Notes under the pieces: model-generated | The model's database searches: none | The model's input: the letters and a program-made list of their open reading frames with translations, nothing else | Told to the model about the DNA's origin: nothing | NCBI RefSeq assembly: GCF_002167005.1 | Contig: NZ_NHTN01000001.1 | Span: forward strand, 1 to 34,319 | Direction of reading: 5' to 3' | Length of the DNA stretch: 34,319 nt | From: Indiicoccus explosivorum | Lineage (GTDB): Bacteria; Bacillota; Bacilli; Bacillales_A; Planococcaceae | Position numbers and translations under genes: made by a program | Shown: positions 1 to 6,952 of the stretch, one piece after another | Layout of the letters: each line of letters opens with the position of its first letter | Numbering within the stretch: position 1 is the first letter of the stretch

Positions 1-1
1 A

Positions 2-70
2 AAAAGCAGTTTCCCCGCATTCCTTGCCGGTCTCGTCCTGGTCGCTTCACTTCTTCAGCTGATTCACTGA
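2..70 (+). CDS. C-terminal end of a membrane protein (partial)
   Basis: Only the last 22 codons are in the window, ending in TGA at 68-70. The frame reads a hydrophobic segment (FLAGLVLVASLLQLIH at the very end), typical of a final transmembrane helix. A strong hairpin terminator follows six bases later, which supports this as a genuine gene end. The family cannot be named from so short a piece; an MFS or other multi-pass protein is possible. The gene converges on the YerD-like gene. Confidence 0.5.
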   Translation, partial: KSSFPAFLAGLVLVASLLQLIH

Positions 71-75
71 AAGTC

Positions 76-116
76 AAAAAACCGGAAAGCCGATTTCCTT
101 CGGCTTTCCGGTTTTT
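76..116. terminator. Bidirectional intrinsic terminator
   Basis: A perfect 12-bp stem (82-93 with 100-111) and 6-base loop are flanked by five A on the left and five T on the right, so it can work on both strands. It lies between the partial plus-strand gene and the YerD-like minus-strand gene. Confidence 0.9.
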
Positions 117-129
117 GCAATTCTAAAAA

Positions 130-1767
130 TCAGTCATTCCGCGAAAAGTCCGGCATTTCGACGGATTCCATCCGCTCAGGCCGTTCTTCTTTGCTGATTT
201 TCTCGATCATGCTGCCGACTGAAGCCAGCCGGCCCTGTTCATCTTTGTAAATGATATGCTTCCGCTCCAGCTTCGTCGGCGAGTCGACGCCCGCCGCCGC
301 CGCGATATTGAACAGGCCGGCACGCAGTGAAGCGATGTAGTTGGTCACCCGGTACATCTTCTCTTCCACCACCAGTCCGTCCTGCAGTTCCGGATCGGTC
401 GTCGCCACACCGACCGGACAACGGTTCGTGTGACAGACTTCCGCCATAATACAGCCGACGCTGATCATGAATCCGCGGGCGATGTTGATCAGATCGGCGC
501 CCATGCCGAGCGCGACCGCCGCTTTGTCGGGGGTCATCAGTTTACCGGCCGCGATCAGCTTGTAGCGGTCCCGGATTTCGTATTTCCGAAGCATCTCGTC
601 AACGACAGGCAGCGCTGTCAAAATCGGCAGGCCGACAGAATCGGCCAGCTCCTGGTAAGTGGCGCCGGTTCCGCCTTCCCCGCCGTCGATCGTGATGAAG
701 TCCGGTCCCTGCTTACGCTTCTTCAGTTCCTGCACCATCTCCTCCAAGCTTTCAAGATCGCCGACGACGATTTTCATGCCGACCGGTTTGCCCCCTTCTT
801 CCCGCAGCATTTCAATGAAATCGAACAGCTTCGGGAACGTGTCGAACTCCACGAACCGGTTCGGACTGTTCACTGTCTTCCCGGGTTCAATCAGGCGGAT
901 ACGGGCGATTTCTTCCGTCACTTTCTGGCCTTCCAAATGGCCGCCGCGCGTTTTCGCCCCTTGTGCGAGTTTCACTTCGAATGCCTTCACTTGCGGCATC
1001 GCCGCCTTTTCTTTGAATGCTTCCAGGGAAAATTCCCCGGCCGGCGTCCGAACGCCGAACAGTCCAGGGCCGATCTGCATCATCAGATCCGGGTTGCCGG
1101 CCAAGTGATGATCGGAAATTCCGCCTTCGCCTGTATTCATCCAGGCACCGCCGGCCAGTCCGATGCCTTTCGACAGCGCGGTGATTGCATGGTCGCCGAG
1201 CGCTCCATAACTCATCGCAGACATTCCGACCTGTCCCTTGATCCGGAAAGGTTCCCGGCAAGTGTGTTCGCCCAATACGACGGCGTCCTCATCCCGGAGG
1301 TAAAATGGGTCGATCTGCACTTCCTCCCTGTGCTCTCTTCTCGACATCAATCCCTCGTGATCAATGACATATTTGTATGTGTTGATTTTGTCGGTGTTGT
1401 CCACCCGGAGTTCCGTCCGCAGTTTCGGAAACACCGTATTCCGGATGTAATAGCCATCCTCCGCAAAATCCCGGTTCGACCCGAACCCGATCAGCCGTTC
1501 ATTATATTTCCCGGCTTTGACGACATGCTGATACTGGAGGCGCGAAAACGGCTTCCCTTCGTTATCGTTTTCAAACAAGTACTGTCTCAGTTCCGGACCG
1601 ATTTTCTCGGTCATGTAGCGCACGCGTCCAAGCAGCGGAAAATTCCTCAGGATCGCGTGCTGCTTCTGCCTGTCATCCTTTTCATAGATGTAGGCGATAT
1701 ATGTAAGCGGCACTGCAATCGCCGTCCCCAAAATTGCGGACGGTAAATATTTCGTCACTTTTCCCAT
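130..1767 (-). CDS. yerD: FMN-binding glutamate synthase family protein (YerD-like)
   Basis: About 545 residues. It matches the stand-alone FMN/iron-sulfur domain of the glutamate synthase large subunit, as in Bacillus YerD. Visible features are an N-terminal membrane helix (about residues 5-27), a barrel with the FMN-binding stretch DFITIDGGEGGTGA, and the cysteine pattern C-x5-C-x4-C (CIMAEVCHTNRCPVGV) that holds the 3Fe-4S cluster in glutamate synthases. The glutaminase domain is absent, so the true substrate is unknown. Start: an ATG at 1788 also opens the frame, but AAAGGTGG lies at good distance before the ATG at 1767, so the shorter form is preferred. It follows the NAD(P)-binding gene by 31 bases and is probably co-transcribed with it. 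Confidence 0.88.
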   Translation of the reverse strand: MGKVTKYLPSAILGTAIAVPLTYIAYIYEKDDRQKQHAILRNFPLLGRVRYMTEKIGPELRQYLFENDNEGKPFSRLQYQHVVKAGKYNERLIGFGSNRDFAEDGYYIRNTVFPKLRTELRVDNTDKINTYKYVIDHEGLMSRREHREEVQIDPFYLRDEDAVVLGEHTCREPFRIKGQVGMSAMSYGALGDHAITALSKGIGLAGGAWMNTGEGGISDHHLAGNPDLMMQIGPGLFGVRTPAGEFSLEAFKEKAAMPQVKAFEVKLAQGAKTRGGHLEGQKVTEEIARIRLIEPGKTVNSPNRFVEFDTFPKLFDFIEMLREEGGKPVGMKIVVGDLESLEEMVQELKKRKQGPDFITIDGGEGGTGATYQELADSVGLPILTALPVVDEMLRKYEIRDRYKLIAAGKLMTPDKAAVALGMGADLINIARGFMISVGCIMAEVCHTNRCPVGVATTDPELQDGLVVEEKMYRVTNYIASLRAGLFNIAAAAGVDSPTKLERKHIIYKDEQGRLASVGSMIEKISKEERPERMESVEMPDFSRND

Positions 1768-1798
1768 AAAAACCACCTTTCTCTCCATTCCATCTTAT

Positions 1799-2425
1799 TC
1801 ACCCAAAGCTTGCAAGCGCTTCCGGTATCGGCGTATCACCCGCTGTGATTTCAATTGTTTTCCTGTATACTTCCTCCGTTTCCAAGGCTTCGACAAGCAC
1901 TGCAGCGACATCTTCATTTGCCAGCGTGCCTCCCGGTCTGCTGATTTGTCTGGCGGCTTTTACTTTGTTTTTACCGGGCTTGCTCTCCGTATGGGTAGTG
2001 CGGATGATTGTATAGATGACACCTTCCTGCCGGATCAGCTCCTCGGGCTCATGCTTCGCGCCTGTTTCTTTCGACTCGTCCGATTCATCCGCCATCACCG
2101 CACTTAAGTAAACAATCCGGTTCACGCCCAACTCCTGCGCTTTTTCCACTGTTCCGATGATCGCTTTATGATCGACAAGGATATTCTGATTTTCCCCGGA
2201 CATGACACTTGCCTCAGCAAGATAGATAATGGCATCGCAGCCATCGATCGCTTCGACGAAATCATAATCGCGGGTTACCATCACCCGGCTGGCCCCCATT
2301 CTCTCCAGCTCTTCCGCCCGGTTTTCCGTACCGGTGATCGTGACCGCTTCATAGCCGGTGCGTGCCAGCTTCTTCAGTACATGCTCTCCGATCGCCTCTC
2401 CGGCGCCAAACACGAACACTTTCAT
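1799..2425 (-). CDS. NAD(P)-binding atypical SDR / NmrA-like protein
   Basis: A 208-residue Rossmann protein beginning with a beta strand and the glycine motif GAGEAIG (canonical form GxxGxxG), followed by an NADP-type pattern TGTENRAEEL. It resembles Bacillus YhfK/YwnB atypical short-chain dehydrogenases, which bind NAD(P)H and act as oxidoreductases or redox sensors; no substrate is evident. The Shine-Dalgarno AGGAGGG precedes the ATG. It is upstream of, and close to, the YerD-like gene, suggesting a two-gene operon with a redox theme (inference). Confidence 0.82.
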   Translation of the reverse strand: MKVFVFGAGEAIGEHVLKKLARTGYEAVTITGTENRAEELERMGASRVMVTRDYDFVEAIDGCDAIIYLAEASVMSGENQNILVDHKAIIGTVEKAQELGVNRIVYLSAVMADESDESKETGAKHEPEELIRQEGVIYTIIRTTHTESKPGKNKVKAARQISRPGGTLANEDVAAVLVEALETEEVYRKTIEITAGDTPIPEALASFG

Positions 2426-2489
2426 GCAATCCCTCCTCGCTTTAAACTATTAACATCTTTTTCCCTCCGGATGGCGGAATAAAACATGT

Positions 2490-2522
2490 GAAAGCCGGCA
2501 GCACTGCTGGCTGCCGGCTTTC
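2490..2522 (-). terminator. Terminator hairpin downstream of the P450 gene
   Basis: A 12-bp perfect stem (2490-2501 with 2511-2522) lies eight bases after the P450 stop codon. On the minus strand a TTTTA stretch follows a few bases later, so the U-tail is imperfect but placement is right. Confidence 0.7.
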
Positions 2523-2529
2523 ATTTCCA

Positions 2530-3846
2530 TTAAAATTTAACCGCTGTATGATTCTGGTCCTCCATCAACGCATCCAGCGGATAGTTCCCGCTTCTCCGGA
2601 CATTCCGGATGACAAAACCGCTTTTCGGCATGGTCGGCATCCGCCGGAGATCATAGGTCAAGTCCTGTTCAGGCACATCGTAAGCTACACCGGCCGTCAA
2701 GTAATGGAAAAACGCCTGCATCACGATGACGGTCATCCATTCACCCGCGCAGCGATGCCCCATATAGTGGTCGCCGCCGCCTTGCGGGACAAATGCAAAC
2801 GGACTGCCGCTCCAGTTATGGAAACGTTCCGGAATGAAGCGGTCCGCCTCCTCCCAGTTGTCCGGATGGCGATTCGTGCCGAACAGATCAAGGACTACTG
2901 TCTGGTCTTTCTTGAAATGATAGCCGTGCCAGATGAAATCCTTTTTCGCCTTCGCGACCATCGCCGGCGCGAACGGATAGTAGCGGCGGATTTCCTGAGA
3001 GAACATGTGGCTGTAATTGCCTTCATTCGACCGGATCTTTGCGACCGTCTCGGGGTGTTCGTACATGGCCAGCATTCCGAACACAATGAAATATGCCGTC
3101 GCGACAAGCGGCCGGTACGAGTTGTTCAAGTCGACTGCCGCCGTCTCGAGGTCGAGCAGCTTGCCGTCCGCTCCGCGATGGTGCGCGACGATATAAGCGG
3201 CTGTATATGGAGGCGGGTTATATTTTTCCTGGCGAATATCCCGGATGATATTCCGAAGCCATTCTTCATGGCTCTCCCGGGCACGTTTGCCTTCCTGATA
3301 TCGGGAAAATGACCCGCCGAAGGAGTCCACCATATCCGCCAGTTCCTTCGCCCGGCGCTTCGCTTCCTGCTCGCTGCCGAGCGGGAGCCCCGCCCATCTC
3401 ATCCCGGCGAGGCCCATGATCTCTTCCATTTCCGGCAGCATGGCGACGCTGTCCTCTTTTTGCCAGGCCGCCGCTTTCCGGTCGAGCTCTTCGACGGCGA
3501 TGCGGCGCATGTCCTCCAGCCGCTCAGGCGTCATCATCGAAAGGAACATCCGCTTCTGCTGGTGGTGGTCTTCCCCGTCGCGGCCGTGTATGCCTCCGAC
3601 ACCGAGCAGACCTTGCTTGAGCGGTTTCGGCGCGGCGCCTGCCCGCTTGAAGAGATTGTTGTCATAGAAAATGGCCGCCGCTTCTTCACCCGCCATGCAT
3701 ACGGCTTTTCTTCCGATCAGTCTCGTCTCGAAAATATCCGACGCCAGTTTTTCCCGCCGGCTCGGAATGAAGTGAAATCCTTCCTTGATCAGCGCTAATG
3801 TATTATCCAGTCCTTCCGCTTTCGGAATGGGTTTTCTGATTCTCAA
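2530..3846 (-). CDS. cypC: CYP152-family cytochrome P450 peroxygenase/decarboxylase (CypC/OleT-like)
   Basis: 438 residues. CYP152 enzymes use hydrogen peroxide to hydroxylate or decarboxylate fatty acids without a reductase. The heme thiolate is in PQGGGDHYMGHRCAGEW (C366); the substrate-carboxylate-binding Arg-Pro is in YRPLVAT (R245, P246); EIRRYYPF and DVPEQDL are family signatures. In the segment GGIHGRDGEDH, H87 falls where OleT of Jeotgalicoccus has His85 and B. subtilis CypC has Gln85; the tail HRCAGEWMTVI also looks more like OleT. The start is TTG at 3846, with GAGGAG about 10 bases before it; no better ATG exists. A roughly 20-residue polar C-terminal extension is unusual. The gene stands alone with its own terminator. 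Confidence 0.92.
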   Translation of the reverse strand: MRIRKPIPKAEGLDNTLALIKEGFHFIPSRREKLASDIFETRLIGRKAVCMAGEEAAAIFYDNNLFKRAGAAPKPLKQGLLGVGGIHGRDGEDHHQQKRMFLSMMTPERLEDMRRIAVEELDRKAAAWQKEDSVAMLPEMEEIMGLAGMRWAGLPLGSEQEAKRRAKELADMVDSFGGSFSRYQEGKRARESHEEWLRNIIRDIRQEKYNPPPYTAAYIVAHHRGADGKLLDLETAAVDLNNSYRPLVATAYFIVFGMLAMYEHPETVAKIRSNEGNYSHMFSQEIRRYYPFAPAMVAKAKKDFIWHGYHFKKDQTVVLDLFGTNRHPDNWEEADRFIPERFHNWSGSPFAFVPQGGGDHYMGHRCAGEWMTVIVMQAFFHYLTAGVAYDVPEQDLTYDLRRMPTMPKSGFVIRNVRRSGNYPLDALMEDQNHTAVKF

Positions 3847-3886
3847 TAAGATTCAGCTCCTCTGCTCTATCGCCGGCCACTGCCGG

Positions 3887-3900
3887 ACGAGTGTACTCGT
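3887..3900. promoter_or_regulatory. Inverted repeat upstream of the P450 gene
   Basis: ACGAGT-GT-ACTCGT, two perfect 6-base arms around a 2-base centre, about 41-54 bases before the P450 start codon. A short palindrome here could be a repressor operator, but no regulator gene is adjacent. Confidence 0.3.
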
Positions 3901-3940
3901 TCACCCATTCCCTATTCCGCCGCCTGGAAAACTCGCCATG

Positions 3941-3979
3941 AAAAAAGCAGGACCGAAGCCTTTCAGCTTTCAGTCCTGC
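3941..3979 (-). terminator. Intrinsic terminator for the VWA/macro operon
   Basis: Stem GCAGGAC/GTCCTGC (3947-3953 with 3973-3979) and, on the minus strand, six T (3941-3946) directly after it. It lies 60 bases downstream of the VWA gene stop. Confidence 0.75.
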
Positions 3980-4039
3980 TGCTCCGTCATTGGCTGCATG
4001 CCTGCGGGTCCCTCTTAAGGACCGCCTGAAGCGGGGCCT

Positions 4040-4687
4040 TCACCGCTTTCTGCGCTTGAAATCCGCTTCGATCTCTTTTTTCCAGTTCCGGTCCAGTGTT
4101 CTTCCTTCCCGCACACTGCTGATCATCTCGCTCATCACCTTGAAATTAAGGTCAGTGCCTTCCTCATCTGCATGGTAGTCAACGGCGAAATCCTCGTCGA
4201 TGCCGAAACGGCCAGCGGTGGACAGTGCATCGATGTTCGCGCCGAGGAAAATGAATTCCCATCCGAACTCCGACTTCTGCCGGCCGATCATTGTCCGGAT
4301 CTTTTCCGCACTGTACTCACGACTGGAATTTTCCATGCCGTCTGTCGTAATGACGACCATCACTTTCCCCGCGCGCAAATCCTCCGCTGTCCTTTTTTGC
4401 GCATTGCCGATTTTATTGATCGTGGACCCGATGGCGTCGAGCAGGGCCGTCGTCCCGCCGACTTCATATTCCCTGTCGGTCATCAGGGATACTCCATCGA
4501 TGGGGATCCGGTCATGCAGCAGATCGTATCCGTGATTGAACAGGACGGTCGTGACATTGGCTTCCCCTGCCCCGTTCTTTTGTTTGGCTAAAAGCGCGTT
4601 GAATCCGCCGATCGTATCCGACTCGAGTCCCGCCATCGAACCGCTTTTGTCGAGGATGAAAACGAGTTCGGTCAGGCTGTTATCCAT
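4040..4687 (-). CDS. VWA domain protein
   Basis: 215 residues that are essentially one von Willebrand factor A domain. The metal-ion-dependent adhesion site is complete: DKSGS (D13, S15, S17), the Thr in GGTTALLDA (T80) and the Asp in TTDGMEN (D116). No signal peptide or membrane segment, so cytoplasmic, as in TerY-like and chaperone-associated VWA proteins. Start supported by AAGGAGGG. It is 78 bases behind the macro-domain gene on the same strand and ends at a terminator, so the two probably form an operon. The binding partner is unknown; a link to ADP-ribose signalling comes only from the neighbour (inference). Confidence 0.85.
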   Translation of the reverse strand: MDNSLTELVFILDKSGSMAGLESDTIGGFNALLAKQKNGAGEANVTTVLFNHGYDLLHDRIPIDGVSLMTDREYEVGGTTALLDAIGSTINKIGNAQKRTAEDLRAGKVMVVITTDGMENSSREYSAEKIRTMIGRQKSEFGWEFIFLGANIDALSTAGRFGIDEDFAVDYHADEEGTDLNFKVMSEMISSVREGRTLDRNWKKEIEADFKRRKR

Positions 4688-4740
4688 TTTGAAGCCCTCC
4701 TTGAATTTGATTACTCTAAGGATAGACCTGACTCAGGCGG

Positions 4741-4762
4741 AAAAGGTCGCTTCCGAAGCGAC
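4741..4762 (-). terminator. Weak hairpin between macro and VWA genes
   Basis: Stem GTCGCTT/AAGCGAC (4746-4752 with 4756-4762) followed on the minus strand by CCTTTT. It may attenuate read-through from the macro gene into the VWA gene; the tail is too poor for a confident full terminator. Confidence 0.35.
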
Positions 4763-4765
4763 AAA

Positions 4766-5737
4766 TCAGCCGCCGAGGAGCGGCTGATCATACAGGAACA
4801 GCACTTCGTTGATCTCGAACATATTGTAGATTCCGGACTGGATGAAGTAGTGGATGATGAGGTCGGACTTGCTGCTCCGCGACAGTGTGTAGCCGGCTGT
4901 TTCCAGCAGGTCCTCTGTTTCATCCAAGTCGAGCTCCAGTGCGATGGCGAACGCGATCGCCGTCCGCTTCATCGGTGTGTAATCCGAGGAATTCCGGATC
5001 TTCGAAAACAGTTTCCGGTCGATATTCGCTTTTTTATAGACGTCGGGATCTTTGAGTCCGCGCTCATCGATCAGCCGCAAAAGGCGGACGGAAAAGGATT
5101 CGTCCAGCTCTTCCAGCAACCGGTCGAGCGGAATCGCTTCGGATTTCTGTTCGAATAAGATATCTTCCTGCATATACCGCCCACGGGTGAACAAGGCTTC
5201 CTGTTCCTCCACGTAATGCTCATCAATGAAAACGGAAACGTTATGGAATAATCCGCTGCTTAGTTTGAATGCCGCTTTATCGAACACGATCAGGTACACG
5301 GACATTTCATGCTGCTCGAGGAAATGTTCAATCGCTGATATGGCAACACGCAGCGCCTGTCCTTTCGGGTACCCGAAAGCGCCGGCGGATAAAAGCGGAA
5401 ACGCGATGGATCCGCAGCCGAGTGTTTCAGCGAGGAGAAGCGCATTCAGGTAACTCGCCCGGAGCAGCTGCTCTTCGCCCCTATCCCCGCCATGCCAGAC
5501 GGGACCCGCCGTATGGATGATCATTTTTGCGGGAAGGCGGAACCCGTCCGTACTGACCGCTTCACCGATCTGGATCGGGCCGATTGCGTCACACGCCGCC
5601 TGCAGTTCCTCAGCGCCGGCAGCCTGGAAGATCGCTCCGCACACGCCACCGCCTTCCTGCAGCTGCGGATTCGCGGCATTCACGATCGCATCTGTCTCCA
5701 TTTTTGTTATGTCCTGCCGGATCAGTTCGAATGGCAT
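4766..5737 (-). CDS. Macro domain protein with C-terminal helical (HTH-like) domain
   Basis: 323 residues. Residues 1 to about 165 are a macro domain: DAIVNAAN near residue 20, GGGVCGAI, and the second loop LLSAGAFGYPK, which together cradle ADP-ribose. MacroD-type hydrolases usually have Asp after GGGGV; here it is Cys, so hydrolytic activity may differ. Residues about 215-320 form a second, all-helical domain with the conserved-looking stretch KANIDRKLFSKIRNS and ALELDLDETEDLLETAGY, which resembles a helix-turn-helix-like module attached to macro domains in other Firmicutes (recalled, not searched). Start has GGGGAG at good spacing. Likely role: binding or removing ADP-ribose-type ligands; target unknown. 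It heads an operon with the VWA gene. Confidence 0.85.
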   Translation of the reverse strand: MPFELIRQDITKMETDAIVNAANPQLQEGGGVCGAIFQAAGAEELQAACDAIGPIQIGEAVSTDGFRLPAKMIIHTAGPVWHGGDRGEEQLLRASYLNALLLAETLGCGSIAFPLLSAGAFGYPKGQALRVAISAIEHFLEQHEMSVYLIVFDKAAFKLSSGLFHNVSVFIDEHYVEEQEALFTRGRYMQEDILFEQKSEAIPLDRLLEELDESFSVRLLRLIDERGLKDPDVYKKANIDRKLFSKIRNSSDYTPMKRTAIAFAIALELDLDETEDLLETAGYTLSRSSKSDLIIHYFIQSGIYNMFEINEVLFLYDQPLLGG

Positions 5738-5791
5738 TGCAGGACTCCCCTTTCTTTAAATCGTATCAGAACGGCAATTTTCTCTGTAAAA

Positions 5792-5834
5792 GTTGATATA
5801 CGTCACAGATTTCGGTTATCAAGACGTTTATAAT
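5792..5834 (+). promoter_or_regulatory. Promoter with CRP/FNR-like box for the OsmC-globin gene
   Basis: A perfect TATAAT (-10) sits at 5829-5834, but the -35 position has no good hexamer. Instead GTTGA-N6-TCACA (5792-5807) matches 8 of 10 positions of the CRP/FNR-family consensus TGTGA-N6-TCACA. With a start near 5841, the box centre (5799.5) falls at about -41.5, the classical class II activator position. A second, looser dyad TTGATA-N18-TATCAA (5793-5822) overlaps it. Confidence 0.5.
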
Positions 5835-5876
5835 TGGCAATGGAAGAGTTTTTGAACTGAAAGGAGCCGGTTACTT

Positions 5877-6665
5877 ATGAAAGACCTGCATTTTGAAGCA
5901 CAGTTCAATTGGAGCGGAACAGGCAAGGATGGCGAAGGGAGAATGACGGCAGGCCAGCAGCTGCTGACGTATTCCAGCCCGGCCGATATGGGAGGGAAAG
6001 GCACGGGACTGAGCCCTGAAGATCTGCTGATCAGTGCAGTATCGACCTGCTACAGCGGCACGCTGTTTCGGACGCTTACCCAGAAAAAGCTCCCTGCCGA
6101 GCGCGTGTCGATCCAGTCCGAGGGCATTGTGGCGGATTTTCCGGTCAAATCGAAGTTCAGCACACTCATTGTCAATCCGACGGTCATTGGCGGAGACCCA
6201 TCCCGGCAGAAGGACTACGAGGAAGCGGCAGAAGAAGCGCGTGAAAACTGCTTCATCGGCAAAACGATCGCCGGCAATGTCGATTACCGGGTAGGAACTG
6301 TCCGCGTGCATGAAGCGGTCGTGCCTCAAGGAAAAGTCGACGAACTGGTCGACCGTTTCTATGTGAAATTAATCAGAGATCCCTACTACAGCAGTATGTT
6401 CGAAGAGCGCGGCGTCAACGTGGATGTACTGAAAGAGCGTCAGCGCATGTTCATCTCGAGACTGATCAATGGAAGTCCGTCCGGGACCGGACAAAGTGAA
6501 AAAGAACAAGTTCAGCGCCGGCACAGCTTCTCGACGACGCCAGAACGGGCTGAGGTTTGGCTTGGCCTGATGGGTGAGACGGTGAATGAAATGGATTTTC
6601 CTCAAGAGTTGAAGGAAAACCTGATGGAGAAAATGCACCGGCTGATGAAACCGCTTGTGAAATGA
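5877..6665 (+). CDS. OsmC-family domain fused to a truncated haemoglobin
   Basis: 262 residues in two domains. Residues 1-147 are OsmC/Ohr-like with both reactive cysteines, C58 (STCYSG) and C125 (RENCFIG), as in enzymes that reduce organic hydroperoxides. Residues about 152-262 read as a truncated globin: LVDRFYVKLIRDP (B-helix, Y162 at the B10 position), H216 in QRRHSF as the proximal heme ligand and W228 in EVWLGLM at the G8 position seen in group II/III globins. AAGGAG precedes the ATG by 10 bases. The gene is monocistronic, ends at a strong terminator, and its promoter has a CRP/FNR-like box. Probable role: peroxide or nitric-oxide/oxygen chemistry in the cytoplasm (inference). Confidence 0.85.
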   Translation: MKDLHFEAQFNWSGTGKDGEGRMTAGQQLLTYSSPADMGGKGTGLSPEDLLISAVSTCYSGTLFRTLTQKKLPAERVSIQSEGIVADFPVKSKFSTLIVNPTVIGGDPSRQKDYEEAAEEARENCFIGKTIAGNVDYRVGTVRVHEAVVPQGKVDELVDRFYVKLIRDPYYSSMFEERGVNVDVLKERQRMFISRLINGSPSGTGQSEKEQVQRRHSFSTTPERAEVWLGLMGETVNEMDFPQELKENLMEKMHRLMKPLVK

Positions 6666-6669
6666 TGAA

Positions 6670-6698
6670 TCCGCCGGCATCCCGCCGGCGGACTTTTT
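6670..6698 (+). terminator. Intrinsic terminator of the OsmC-globin gene
   Basis: Stem TCCGCCGGC/GCCGGCGGA (6670-6678 with 6684-6692) followed by CTTTTT. It overlaps the stop codon of the converging lipoyl-domain gene. Confidence 0.88.
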
Positions 6699-6927
6699 AT
6701 TCGATTTTAGCGATTACTGTTCCCACTTTCGCGGATTCGCCCCGCTTAACATTGATTTCGATCACCGTTCCGCTCTCTTCCGCTTCAATCACACTAACCG
6801 CTTTTTCCGTCTGGATTTCAACGAGCGCATCGCCCTTTTCCACTGTATCCCCCTCTGAAACGTACCAGAGGACGATCAGGCTTTCATCGACGTCTTCCGT
6901 TACCTGCGGCACACGCACTTCCGCCAT
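6697..6927 (-). CDS. Stand-alone lipoyl (biotinyl/lipoyl attachment) domain protein
   Basis: 76 residues that form a single lipoyl domain. The modified lysine is K42 in EIQTEKAV, on the usual beta-turn; the GDTVEKGD turn precedes it and the closing VGTVIAKIE strand is intact. In ordinary 2-oxoacid dehydrogenases this domain is part of the E2 acyltransferase; here it stops after the domain with TAA and no E2 core follows. AGGAGGTGG stands before the ATG. It is the last gene of the E1alpha-E1beta-lipoyl operon, 25 bases after E1beta. Its partner is presumably the E1 pair, with E2 and E3 provided from elsewhere, or a different acceptor. Confidence 0.85.
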   Translation of the reverse strand: MAEVRVPQVTEDVDESLIVLWYVSEGDTVEKGDALVEIQTEKAVSVIEAEESGTVIEINVKRGESAKVGTVIAKIE

Positions 6928-6952
6928 CAGTCCACCTCCTGTATGAGCCTTT

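Noticed and set aside
430-1746. 438-codon plus-strand open frame
   Set aside because: It lies opposite the YerD-like gene, has no ribosome site or recognisable family and a low-complexity His/Arg/Phe-rich product, as expected for the antisense of a GC-biased gene.
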